This document shows, piece after piece, positions 44,801 to 55,953 of a stretch of 64,000 bases of DNA. This stretch comes from Oscarella lobularis. Lineage: Eukaryota; Porifera; Homoscleromorpha; Homosclerophorida; Oscarellidae. The notes below the pieces were generated by a model that worked only from the letters and a program-made list of their open reading frames with translations, did no database searches and was not told the DNA's origin. The stretch covers positions 868,001-932,000 of the forward strand of contig NC_089186.1 in assembly GCF_947507565.1 (NCBI RefSeq). Direction: 5' to 3'. The position numbers and the translations under genes were made by a program. Positions within the stretch are counted from its first letter, which is position 1; the number at the start of each line of letters is the position of its first letter.

Positions 44801-45681
44801 ATTTCATTCCAAATATGCTTCCACTCATGCAGGCATGATGCAGAGGAGTCAACCCAACCTATAACAATTATTGCACAATGTAGTGAAACAAAAGCACATC
44901 ACGTATCACCTCTTCTTCAATAGCGTTGACGCTCAATCCCTTTTTATTGACAAGATGATGAAAAATCTCGTTAGCTTTTCCAGATGATAAAAATTGATTT
45001 TCAGCTGCCCAAAGCTATAAAGTTATATAAATTTGCAAAAGGGTTCATATCAATTCTGTTACAATAGCCTCTTGTGAAGAAATGTTGCAATGCTCTTCGA
45101 GATAGACCACTTTTTTCATTGTGTCAACGGAACTTGCACAGGCATAAGAATATGGCGTACGTCCTTCCTAAAAGAGTGATGAGTGAAACCATATGAAATC
45201 AATTCCACGTCATACTTTGGCTTTCTCGTTGATATTTGCACCGTGAATGACAAGCCATTCAACGCCAAAAATATTTCCCCACTTGCACGCACAGTGAAGT
45301 GGGCAGAATTCATACTGCATTCACGCATCAATTAATATACCAATCCAAAAAACGTAATCATACTTGATATGATTTCATGTCAATGTCTTGATTCTTTTGC
45401 ACAATCGCATAACTGAGCCAATCATTGGCTTCCTCCGCCGTCTCAAACTCTCTTCCCGCCACATAGTGAAATAATGACAAGTCGTGGATGTACTAACGAA
45501 AAGTAGAATACAGTGGTGCGCAGCGATGAAAAACGCAACCATTTCATACCTGATCAGATCGAAATCCTTTTTGTATAGAAAGAAAACGAACCACTTCCTC
45601 CTCATTTCCTAACTTCCCGAGCATCCCGGTAAATCGCTCGATCGCGGATGAGATCCTTTTCGGAGTTCGTTTTCGGTTCAT
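41836..45681 (-). CDS. ROCO copy B: ankyrin-Roc-COR-death protein
   Basis: Among the best-preserved copies. Selected exons: 45681-45550 (ATG, GFRSDQ end), ankyrin exons between about 45500 and 44010, Roc 43966-43334, linker 43280-43086, COR 43036-42178 and death domain 42128-41836. All tested joins keep phase. Ankyrin repeats such as VGLTPLHHACMSGS and EGRTPLLYACDQYH are one per exon. Roc has VVGKEMAGKTTYVNS, RTPGV, WDFGAQP and, at the NKxD position, NLIG. COR carries VYRGQRYECNKSVD. B lacks the two small exons that A1 and A2 have between COR and the death domain. The start is uncertain: ATG 45681 is in frame with the rest, while an upstream ATG near 45777 (MGSLFSSPKEDV), homologous to the C start, is in another frame. 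Confidence 0.85.
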
Positions 45682-45829
45682 TAGAAGGCGACGATCGCTG
45701 TTCGTTTACACTACACGTTCTTGCTAGTCTTACACGTCCCTTGACGTCTTCTTTCGGCGAAGAGAACAACGAACCCATGGCAAAATAAAGAATGAGAAAC
45801 GCATGCGCACTCGGCTTACAGAATCTCAC

Positions 45830-46350
45830 TAAAGTGGGAACGTCACAGATGAGCCAAAGCGCGCTAAATAACCTGCATTGATTCCTTCAATTCAGAAGCG
45901 ACTTTTCCCCCGTGTTTCCGTTCGCGTATAGAATTTCTTCTTGTAAAGAACAACGTTCAAGCCAGCCAGCCAGCGCCACTCAGGACAAAATAGTAACAAC
46001 AATAAAAAAGACAATGTACTTACGGAGATTGTGCGTCTACATCGAATTCACATCCACGTTTAGATTCTCATTTCCATAAAACACCAAATCTTTCACTTTT
46101 TAGATATCGATCTTCTGATTACATTTTAAAATTATTTTCATGTCGACTGCGAGAGGAACAGCACGTGCTAATATTTTCTGCACACCGTTTGTACAATAAA
46201 TACCGTAGATCGATATTGATTTCACAGAGATTAGGAACTTACATTTGAAGTGACTTCTTGTGAATGTCCGAGGCACTTCTCATATTTTCCAGACAATGCA
46301 GCGATTTTTTTGTAGCGACGCTCCTAGGTTGCTCGTTCATCGATTTGGCC
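45830..46350. other. 5' flank of ROCO B
   Basis: AT-rich sequence without recognisable genes. It shares the word gagccaaagcgcgctaaata with the 41,710 and 47,530 regions, a further sign that the same upstream sequence accompanies each module. Confidence 0.45.
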
Positions 46351-46359
46351 TCATTTGAG

Positions 46360-47240
46360 GTTAGGGTTAGTAAACGTAACTGACAAGGGCACGTCAGTCG
46401 ACGTCACTGCAATGACTTCCGGTGTTGAATGCAGTTGAACAAGGGAACGAAATTTCGCCTTTTTCAAAGTCAATCGCTCTTTTCTTCGGATGATTGCCGG
46501 AGGAGCGGACAGTCAAACAGTGAACACGTTCAAACGGTGATTCCCCCTAGAGAAAAAGCAGCAATAATTGTTTCTTTTTTTAAAAATTAGAGATGACATT
46601 TTAATACCGTGCTATCCCTTTCAAATGAATAATGACTTTGCTCTCGTACTTCACGCTGAACGGTGGGCGAGATTGACTCCTCAATGACGACACTGGTGAT
46701 TCAGACTGCAGTTGTAGAGTCATCTCCTCTTCTTTCTCCTCCGCACAATTGATACAGATAAGCCATTTGACTCCCTTGATCTCCAATGACTTCGCTATTC
46801 TCTGTTACATGATCTGGGCTTGGACTCTTTGTTGCCCTCTCAGGGATTTTCTCATAGGAAGCTTGAACCTCTATGGAACTCATTTCCAGAGCGAAAAAGG
46901 AGAGGAGCGAGGTTGTTCACGTGACCAATAAAGAGAAACAAAATAGCGATGACGTAGATGAGGATAATGGCCACAGCGGGTTCCTCGCTACACAGGAGAG
47001 TATAAAAAAAGAATACAGAGAAGTTTTTTAGTGTATCTGCTTACTCTTTTAGCTATTGTGAGCAAAGGGATTATCGACAAATTTTCACTGAAAGACACCT
47101 GGCGCTTGAAAGATTGCGCCGAAAATGGATGAGCAAAAGACCAGCAATAGAAATTACTTCCACTAGAGGAACCTAAATGAAGAGGAAGTAAAGATCACGT
47201 ACTTAGGTCATGATGGCATGGATGGTTTGGACTCACTTTC
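46360..47240 (-). repeat. Module H copy 1: 3' exons of a single-pass membrane protein
   Basis: One of three diverged copies (others at 52490-53290 and 53720-54560). After an acceptor (ctgtgtag) the minus strand gives an exon with a membrane segment, PAVAIILIYVIAILFLFIGH, then a short polar tail (FRSGNEFHRGSS). An adjacent frame continues as ASYEKIPERATKSPSPDHV, and a further stretch ends SVKYESKVIIHLKGIARY. The extracellular part is not recognisable. An indel near the tail splits the frame in this copy. In each case the module lies upstream of a ROCO copy or relic on the same strand. Confidence 0.55.
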
Positions 47241-47749
47241 TACGGCAACCTTCAAAAGCCCTTCATGTGAGAATCTTAAGCGTTCTCCATAAGGCAGCAA
47301 TAGATTCAGCCACGTTTAGTTGGCTGAAACCCGATTTTGCTAATGGCACTTCTTCCTGACATCGTGATTTCGAGTTATTGGCTGTGCTTCCCCCTAGGAG
47401 GCCTCACCTTGTTGATGCGTGCTTCCGTTGGCAGTTGGCCCTTTCGTCAGATTTCCGCTCAACATCGATCGTTTCTCTGATGTCGGAACCGAAAGAAGAC
47501 AATATGTCTATGAAAAAGCTTCTGCGCGCGCTAAATAGCCCTTTATAAAATCCCAGGGGAGCCCTGTAAAAATCCAGTAGAGTAAAATCGCAGCGTTTAT
47601 CATTTACTCAAGTGACGATATATTTAAATTGAAATCTATATTAAATATGTGTGTAACGAAACAAGGAAGATCTGCAGCGTTCAAACCTAACAGTTGGACA
47701 AAGCAGAAAGTAACACCGTGACAAAATAAAAAAGTAGTTATCAATTCAG
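47241..47749 (-). repeat. Fragment shared with PLEKHF-like 5' regions
   Basis: 47330-47540 resembles 41500-41720 and 54600-54690 (words: gattttgctaatggca, tcgtgatttcgagttattgg, gaggcctcacc, gcgcgctaaata). It marks a remnant of the PLEKHF-like upstream exon between module H1 and ROCO C. The remainder is AT-rich and empty. Confidence 0.5.
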
Positions 47750-50700
47750 CTACTTACGACCATAAAGCTCTTCATATTTCGCAACGATAGCTCTTCGGCT
47801 GACGCCAACCTGCTTAGACCGCGCTAAAAGCTTGCCTACCGTCGGCGAAGGGTCTTGCTTTTTCCATGACTCAAGCACCTTGAACATACGAGAGACCTTA
47901 CTGGGAGTAGAGTCACGAATCTCATCGAGATCATCAGAAGAAATTCCAAGAAGAACACCGATGTCTTCCCATTTGGACGCTTTGACGGCAGCGCATGCTC
48001 TCATTAAATTATCTGTTACGATTTCATCGTCAGAAGGAAATGAGCCTAAACAAGACCATACACGTACGTGTACAATGAATAATTCTATACAAGCCGTACT
48101 GTACCAGTATCGATTCTAGCTTCAACGGGACTTGCAGAAAAGACCACAGGCTACGCATAAAAAGTAAACCATGCAGTGAGGTCTGCTTTCTATGTATCAT
48201 AAATTACCTCTGACGAATCCTTTTCAACTTCAGTGATCACCAAGTCTCGGACACGACAATTATTACGCTTCTCTGGTCGACTTGAAAACAGGATGTGATT
48301 AAGAGCTTCGTCGTTGAGCTTCTGATCCACTTCACTGTACGAGTACATAGCCGGATCTTCGTCAAGTCGTCGGAGATGAGAACTGTCCAAATAGAACCAG
48401 TTTAGAATAACTCCCGGGCTCCTTTCATCGCAAGCCGTGGCGATCATCGCCTTTAGCTCGAATAGAAACCGCTTTGCCACTTCATGATCAGTGCTTTTGC
48501 TTGACCAGCGAAGTATAATGTCAATGCAACAGTGCTCTTTTTTTATTCCATATTCAATGAGACTTTCGATTTTTTTGTCTCCGACGATCCTAACCAATTT
48601 GACCCCGTCTTTCCACGCCACGTAACTTGTATTCGGAAGACGAGAGCACCGCGATTGGAAGACGGCAAATGCCGACGGCGAGATGATGTCAACGGAACGG
48701 TTGCATTCGTAACGTTGTCCACGATACACGTCCATCGTCGACTGTTCACCCCAAGCATCATTAGGAACTTCATCACTAAGAAGAGCATTAATCTGATACA
48801 CTCCGTCCATTCCTTTCACTTGAATGCACAAATCGAGTTCGATAAGAACTTTAATTGCTTCGTCTACTGTCACGACAAACGGAGACGGCGTGCCCTTTTT
48901 TGTAAGATAATTTTCAAATAGTCGCAGAGCTGATCCCATGTCTTTTTTGGACGCCTTGCCGGAGTTTTCACAAGGCAGGCCAAATACAAAATTATGCGAA
49001 GCGAGAAGAGGACCAATCACGTTGCGACAAAGCCAGAGAGGTCGAATACAAATTCGACGACCCAGATTAATAATCTATGCAAAATATTAGGCAACACAAG
49101 AAGAAAATCAATGAAATACCTACTATTCCGGACGAGTCAAGATATTCAACTGCCACTTTCTTCTCTTCCTCAGACAATTTTATGCCGACGTCATTAGCAA
49201 CCCAATTCTCAAATTCATCAGCCGTCAGGAAATAGGCCAATGGCTTCTTCTTTCTCTTGTCGTCAGGAAGAGAAAGATACTCCTCAATCGCGTGGCAAAG
49301 TTTGGGAACATCATCTGCTTCCTAAAAATAAATCTCTACGTCTATTTTACTTAGGGTGATCATTACCCTGAGCATTTCTTCACGAATTTGTTTCAGTATT
49401 TTTCGGCAGCTATCCATGCAACGTGATTGGCTTTTACTGCAATCCATTTTGATAACGTGAGAAATTTCAAACGTATCTTCAAAATCTTTCCGAAGATTTT
49501 CGACGACTTCATCGAGCCTGATACTGACGTTGATTCTCATTTCGTCATGGAAACCAATAAGATTAAAAATCACGACGAGGCGGATAAGTGACGTCAAGTG
49601 AGGTAGAAGCCTTCTCAACGCTGCCTTAGAAAACGCACACCAGAATCGCCCCTTTTCTAGAAGACGAAGAACCGATTCTGAAGTCATTTCCTTTCTTTCT
49701 CGAATTGGAATGACGAGACAGAACAAAGTATTGGACTGTTGAAAAAAGAGACCGTGCGCACTGTGGAATGTCGGTTGGGCACCAAAGTCCCACGTTGATC
49801 CCTTGCCAACTTTTGGAATTGTGCAATAGTGAATTTCAACGCCAGGAGTACGATCGTCTTCTTTGGGTGGAGGTTGGTTGAGTTGCAGAAGGGAATTCAC
49901 TAACGTCGTTTTTCCCGCCATTTCGCTGCCAATTACGCAGACTTTGATCGAATCCGGACGAACCATTTCTCGTTGTTGAAGAACGGAAAATCGAGCTGTG
50001 TCCTATTACGCTAATTAAATACGGTAACTGAATGAAAATAATGACGCACGTAATGCTGTCGAAGAAGAGCTCTCATTTCACCATTATGTGCCACCTGATA
50101 AGGCGTGTTTCCGTACTAAATTCAAATTTATAAATTGCTTTAATTTAAAATGAGATCACGTTACCCTGTCTTGGCATGTGACGTCAACACCCTTCTCCAC
50201 TAATAAATCAATAACTGACTTGTCTATTGAATGGCTCTTCGCAGCCATATGCAAGGCATTTTGTTGGTTCTATGAAGCGATAACAAGTGAGGAATAAGAA
50301 TTACAGTATGACCGACCTTATCTCTGGCAGAAACATCAGCTCCTAACTCAATTAGTTGCTGAATGATGAAGAAAGAGGGATGTTTATCACATGCGTACAA
50401 CAAGGGTGACATTCCCTTCTGAAAATAGAATTGCCAACAAAAATGAGAAATATTGTAAGAATGCTACCTCATTATCAAAGTTTATATCAATGCCTTTCTC
50501 AAGGACAAGATATCGAAGAACATCTTTTGCATCGTCTTCACACTTTAAGGGGCGTGTTGCATAAAACAAAGCCGTCCTCCCAAGCTGAACAAAAAGGCAA
50601 TTTGTTCATTGCTACTTGTAGCAAGTAAACGACATCTCACGTAGCTATCTTTTGCTCCAAAGTCAGCGCTGTTTCGCCCCAAGTAGCGAACCTTCAATGA

Positions 50701-51819
50701 TCGATCGATGGAACTATGACACGCCAACATAAAAGGCGTCGCGCCCTCCTGAAGATGTAATAAGAAAAATAAAAATATCAGAAGTGAAATTGTTTTAACC
50801 TTGTTGACGCTATTAATGCTAGCGTTGTGTTCCACGAGCCATTTAACTCCATAAATGCTTCCAACCGAGCAGGCACGATGCAGAGGGGTGTTCTTAAACT
50901 ATAACAACTATTGTACAATTAACCAACCGAAGCACATCACACACCACCATCGTTTCAATAGTTTTGACACGCAGTTCCTTTACATTGACAAGATAATGAA
51001 AAATCTCGTTCGCCTTTTCAGATGACGAAAATTTATTTTCAGCAGCCCAAACCTAAGAATTGAAAGATATTGTAGCCAGAGCGATCATATCAACTCTGTC
51101 ACAATATCAGATTGTGATAAAATGCAGCCATGCTCTTCGAGATAGCGCATTTTCTTCATTGTGTCAATGGAACTTGCACAGGCATACGAAAATGGCGTAC
51201 GTCGACCCTAAAGAACAGTGACAAGTGCAACTATCTGAAATAATTTGCAGCTTATACAGCGACGCTTTTCACATTGACATTGGCACCGTGACTGACGAGC
51301 CATTCAACGCCAAAAATATTTCCCCACTCACAAGCACAGTGAAGTGGGCGGAGTCCAATCTGCATCGACGCATTAATTTAATTTACCAATCCAAAACGCA
51401 TTCATACCCCTGATGAGTTGTTTTCAATGTCCTGATTTCTTTGCTCGAGCGCACAACTGAGCCAAGCATCGGCTTCCTCCGACGTTTCAAACTCTCTTCC
51501 CGCCACATAGTGAAGCAATGAAAGGTCGGCGTAGAACTATACGACGAAAAGGAGAATATGAACGGAGTGCAGCAATCAAAAACACAACTATTCAATACCT
51601 GCTCCGATCTAAAACCCTTTTGAGTAGAAAGAAAACTCCACAAATCATCCTCATTTCTCTTCTCGATTATCTCGGTCAATTGCTCGATCACGGACGATAT
51701 CTTTTTCAAAGGCGATGCTCGCTGTTCGATATCACGCGTCCTTACTAGTGTTCGATATCACGCGTCCTTACTAGTCGCGTCATGAAGACTTCCTTCAGCG
51801 AAGAGAAGAACGAAGCCAT
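47750..51819 (-). CDS. ROCO copy C: ankyrin-Roc-COR-death protein (most intact)
   Basis: Start ATG at 51819 (MASFFSSLKEVF). Ankyrin exons lie between about 51540 and 50030, one repeat each (FKNTPLHRACSVGS, EGATPFMLACHSS, KGMSPLLYACDKH). Roc is 50002-49367 (VIGSEMAGKTTLVNSLL, RTPGV, WDFGAQP, NLIG), linker 49321-49124, COR 49074-48208 (LWLCRNVIGPLLA, VYRGQRYECNRSVD), a small exon 48150-48105 and death domain 48045-47750 (ASKWEDIGVLLGIS, SPTVGKLLARSKQVGV). All joins are in phase. The only oddity is a perfect 26-bp tandem duplication near 51724-51775 between exon 1 and exon 2. Read as exon it shifts the frame, but splicing from the first ctagtaag to gaacag (50-nt intron) keeps phase. Probably a cytosolic signalling scaffold, by analogy to DAPK1-type ROCO proteins. 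Confidence 0.88.
51724..51775. repeat. 26-bp perfect tandem duplication at the 5' end of ROCO C
   Basis: gttcgatatcacgcgtcctt plus actagt occurs twice without a gap. On the gene strand each unit contains a ctagtaag donor and ends gaaca, so the duplication may itself form a minimal intron. Confidence 0.9.
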
Positions 51820-52030
51820 TTGCAACAAAGGAGAACAGACGCATGCGCACTCGACTTAAAATCATTCCAAAGGTGACGTCAGGAGACATGTAAGATATAT
51901 TTATCAATCAGATAACGGAAATCAACTACTAGGGTTTTCTAACGAAATAAAAACAGCGCAAACTAATAACGCTCAAGTTAGGAGACAAACGATTACCACT
52001 GCCAAAAATAATGTAAATAGGCTACAGTAT
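51820..52030. other. 5' flank of ROCO C
   Basis: AT-rich; no gene or element recognised. Confidence 0.4.
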
Positions 52031-52485
52031 TGCCGATGGGGTACGTCGGAGACAATTCTGACTAACCTAGTCAAAGGCAGAAATATCAGCCCCTGATTCA
52101 ATTAGTTGCTAAGTAAAAGGTAACAAAGACAGGCTTGCAATATGAGCGTCTTTCGTACTAAAAAAAATTGCCAAGCAAAAATGCGAAATGTGGTGCAAAT
52201 GCGACGTCCATGCCTCTCTCAATGACAAGATATCAAAGAACATTATTCACGTTGCCATTTGAGGGCTGAGTGGAAAAAAAACAAAACCGTCTTCGCCAAT
52301 AACAATGACATCTAACGTCGTCTAATGCAACGCAACTCCTTTCTCACCCAAGTAGCAAACTTTCTTCGATCGATTGACAACACGTGAACACGCTAACATC
52401 AAAGGCGTTCCTTGAAGCTGAAGATAAAACTCAAATAAATACATAACAAGTGAAATCTTCAACCCACTCTGACACTATTGGTTAA
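52031..52485 (-). pseudogene. ROCO relic F1 (ankyrin exons 7-10)
   Basis: Diverged minus-strand copies of ankyrin exons 7 to 10: the exon-10 motif near 52070-52110 (ggcagaaatatcagccc, caattagttgct), exon 9 near 52200-52260 (tctcaatgacaagatatca), exon 8 near 52320-52410 (cccaagtagc, aaaggcgttcc). Multiple indels and lost splice sites are evident. It lies downstream of module H copy 2. Confidence 0.65.
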
Positions 52486-52489
52486 CGAG

Positions 52490-53290
52490 GTCACGTGACG
52501 TCACTCGACGTCAATGCAATGACTTTCGGAGGAAAAGGCAATCAAATAAGAGCAAAATGTCGCCTTTTTCGAAGCAAACCGCTTTGCCGGGGGAAACGGA
52601 CAGTCAACCAGTGAGTACATTCCAGTAGAAATTTCACCCAGAGAAAAATCCCAATAACTGTTATTTGATTAGAGATGACTTTTTAATACCGTGCTTCCTT
52701 TCAACTTCATTATGACGTTGTACTTCACGCAGAACGGAGGCGAGATTGACTCCCCTATGACGTCACTGGTAACTCAGACTGGGTTTAAGAGTGATCTCCT
52801 CCTTCTCCTCCTCGCACAATTGAAACACAGTAGCCATTTGACTCCTTGATCTTCAATTACTCTACTATTTTCTGTTGCATGATCTGGGCTTGGACTCTTT
52901 GTTTCCCTATCAGGGATTCTCTCATAGGAAGCTCCAGAGCTGTGGAAGCTCGACCCTCCATAGGACTCATTTTCAGAGCGAAAAGGGAGAGGAGCGAGGT
53001 CGTTCTCGTGACCAACAACGAGAAATAAAATAGCGATGACGTAATGAGGATAACGGCCACAGTCGGCTCCTTATTGGGACCTTGGCACACAGGAGAGTAG
53101 CAGACAGAATAGAAAAGTTTTTTTAGAGTATCTGCTTACTCTTTTAGCTATTGTGCGTAAGAGGGTTATGAACATATTTTCATTGAAAGACACGCGGTGC
53201 TTGAAAGATTGCGCCGAAAATTGATGTGCAGGAAGAAATGAAAATGAAGAGATCAGCGATAGAAAGAACGAAAAATCGGGAGTCCTATTA
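52490..53290 (-). repeat. Module H copy 2
   Basis: Second copy of the membrane-protein module. The frame YVIAILFLVVGHENDLAPLP continues through SYERIPDRETKSPSPDHATE and VKWLLCFNCARR; relative to copy 1 it lacks one base before the membrane segment. See 46360-47240. Confidence 0.55.
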
Positions 53291-53294
53291 AAAC

Positions 53295-53665
53295 AAATGC
53301 ATACGAGAACTCAATCAAAAGAATGACGTACAAAATGCTGTCGAAGGAGAGCTCTCCTTTCACCATCTTCAGCCACCTCGTAAGGTGTCTCTCCGTTCTA
53401 AAATTCTGATTTATAAATTCTTTTAATTTTAAGAGAACACGTCACCTTGTCTTGCAACGTGACGTCACAACCCTTCTCAAATCAATAGATCAATAATTAA
53501 CTTGTCTATTCTTGAAGAGCTGCGTGCAGCCATATGCAAGGCATTTTGTTTGTCCTACAAAGTTTTGAGTAAAAAAACGAGTGAGGAATGAGCATTATAA
53601 GGGTGTCTTTCCCTCCTGAAAATAGAATTGCCTGACGAAAATGCAAAATATCGTAAGAATGTTAC
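53295..53665 (-). pseudogene. ROCO relic F2 (ankyrin exons 10-12)
   Basis: Minus-strand remnants of exons 12 (gctgtcgaaggagagctctc near 53339), 11 (gcaaggcattttgtttgtcc near 53536) and 10 (aagggtgtctttccctcc near 53599). No Roc exon follows; module H copy 2 starts instead. Junctions are degraded. Confidence 0.65.
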
Positions 53666-53719
53666 CTTAAGGACATCTCACGTGATCTTTCCCTTTCCCT
53701 TTCGCGTTTAGGGCGTTTA

Positions 53720-54560
53720 GGGTTAGCCTGCCCAAGGTCACGTCACTCGACGTCACTGCAATGACTTCCGGTGAAATATTCTTAGAAGTCAATCGCTCTT
53801 GTCTTTGGAGGAAAGGACAGTCAAACCGTTAACACATTCAAGCGAAAGTTTCAACTAAAGAAAAATCAGCAATAAATGTTATTTAATAAGAGATGACTTT
53901 TAATACCGTGCTATATCCTTTCAAATCAATTATGACTTTGTTTTTACTGCTCTCGTACTTTACGCTGAACGGAGGGCGTCCCCGATGACGTCACTGGTGT
54001 CTCAGACTGCCGTTTCAGAGTCCACTCCTCCTTCTCCTCCTCGCACAATCGAAGCAGATCAGCTATTTGACTCCCTTGATCCGCTATTTTCTGTTACATG
54101 ATCAGGGCTTGGACTCTTTGTTGCCTTATCAGGGATTTTCTCATAAGAATCCCGACCCTCTATGGGACGCATTTCCAGAGCAAAAAAGGAGAGGAGCGAG
54201 GTCGTTCACGTGACCAAAGAAGAGAAAAAATAGCGATGACGTAGTTGAGGACAACGGTCACATTGGGTTCCTTATTGGGACCTCGCTACAAAGGAGAGTA
54301 TCAGAAAGAATACAGGAAAGTTTTTTAGTGCATCTGCTACTCTTATAGCAATTGTGAGTAAGGAGATTTCATTGAAAGACAATTAATTGGTGATTGTGCT
54401 GAAAATGGATGAGCAAGAAGAAATGAAGAGACCAGCAAATATACCGCCATACCCAGCAATTGAAATGGCTCCCACTAGAGAAACCTAAATGAAGAGGAAG
54501 TAAAGTACTCAGATCATGATGGTCTATTGACTCACTTTCTAAGGAAAGAGCCCTCATGTA
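53720..54560 (-). repeat. Module H copy 3
   Basis: Third copy of the membrane-protein module, upstream of relic F2. It keeps the tacgtcatcgctatttttt and gtgaacgacctcgctcctct words but has several deletions, including around the tail exon. See 46360-47240. Confidence 0.55.
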
Positions 54561-54599
54561 AGAATCTTACGCGTTCCTCATAAGGCGGTCATAGACTCG

Positions 54600-55205
54600 G
54601 CTTCGCTGAAACCTGATTTTGCTAATGGTATTCCTGACATCGTGATTTTGAGTTATTGGTCGTGTTTCCACTCAGGAAGCCTCGGCCATTTCGCGCTTTC
54701 TCCACGATTTTTTTTCAAATTTGATAGCCAATTTTTCTTGTCGCTCAAATTCGGTGCGAAAACGTAAAACGAGTTACTGGTGCAATTAATTGGATAAGCA
54801 TTATCTGTATCTATAAAAAACCTAAGAAACAGATAAACTTATTTTCTCAAACAAATGCTTGTCGATTTGACTCTATGGAATAGACCTGCGGAATAAAATG
54901 ACACTCAGATGAGACGGACATCTGATCCAAAGTGAGCACGTGTTGTTGAGCGTAATGACCATGTGACAATACCGTCCCATAAACCTAAAATTAATTAAAT
55001 ATTTCAAAAGGAAATTATCGAGCCACGCCCACTCGTTGTTTTCTTACCAAAACGTCGTTGAATAGGAAGAAGTGTCGTGGCATTAGACAGCGGCGGCAGA
55101 CTTTGAGTAGGGTTTCCTCGCGGATGAAAATTCGGCCCGGAACTACGAGCGTCTACGTGGAGCACACGCGCTTCGATTTTTCCACGAATGGGGGCCCCCG
55201 CGCGG
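54600..55205 (-). pseudogene. PLEKHF-like copy G2 (PH part only)
   Basis: Minus-strand exons for the PH domain: about 55175-55048 (VPGRIFIREETLLKVCRR, then PRHFFLFNDVL), about 54985-54885 (VYGTVLSHGHYAQQHVLTLD, then HFIPQVYSI) and about 54785-54700 (NSFYVFAPNLSDKKNWLSNL). The PH frame is intact where copy G1 has deletions, but sequence changes abruptly after the last PH exon and there is no FYVE or tail exon. A truncated duplicate, followed on the same strand by module H copy 3. Confidence 0.7.
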
Positions 55206-55950
55206 ATCATGTTGTCCTGCCGATCCGATGTGATTTGCGACTCTCCACATCAAACATGGAACGGCAACTAATAACGGATGCATGCTTAGCGCTGTTCGAA
55301 AATCATGGTAGCGTTAGGAAACGAAAACGCGACATCACGCTTTCTCAAACGAGTCGCTCGTCATCACTGCGATCAGACAAAGCGTCCTAACGTCAGCAGT
55401 TGTCGATCTACAAGAGATTCCCTTGCCCTATACGGGTCTGAGTTGAAGTCCCGGTCCGTTTCAGGGTCTGCAGTGGCGTATTCATCGCCGAACCAGTATC
55501 CTGAACGAAAGGAAACGTCTTAGACGACGTGTACACCGACTCGACGACCCATGCATAGAACCACGCGTGCAGTCCTAGCGCTAAAACGTCACCAACGGGA
55601 CGGAACGATAGCCAATGGAACGAACAACGCAAGATTCAGCAAGAAGGCGCCTAAAAACTGTCCATGTCTCTCCCTTTCTATAGTTTTTGGTCATGAAATT
55701 CGTCTAGAAAGAAGAAGCCCGTGCCATTTGAACGCGAAGAATGTCTACTGTACTATCGAATCACGATGTGCACGTGGGGATCACAGTCAAATACGATTAG
55801 CTCGGAAAATGCAATTAATCATTGGCCAATCAGACATCTGCCTTGTTTACGCACAACGGTCACAGTGAGACGGTAGCGGCCCCACCGATTTCCTCCTACT
55901 GGAGTAAGAAAGTCAATTCTGAACACTCAGAAGTGAAGTTCAATACCGGC
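55206..55950. other. Interval between G2 and the RNF213-like gene
   Basis: No secure gene. A minus-strand frame at 55632-55408 (VGDVLALGLHAWFYAWVVES) looks protein-like and may be an exon of an unseen gene. The two genes either side diverge from here, so this is likely a shared 5' region. Confidence 0.35.
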
Positions 55951-55953
55951 CAC

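Noticed and set aside
48532-48921. Plus-strand frame opposite the COR exon of ROCO C
   Set aside because: It is the antisense shadow of a conserved COR exon; the minus frame matches its paralogues residue by residue.
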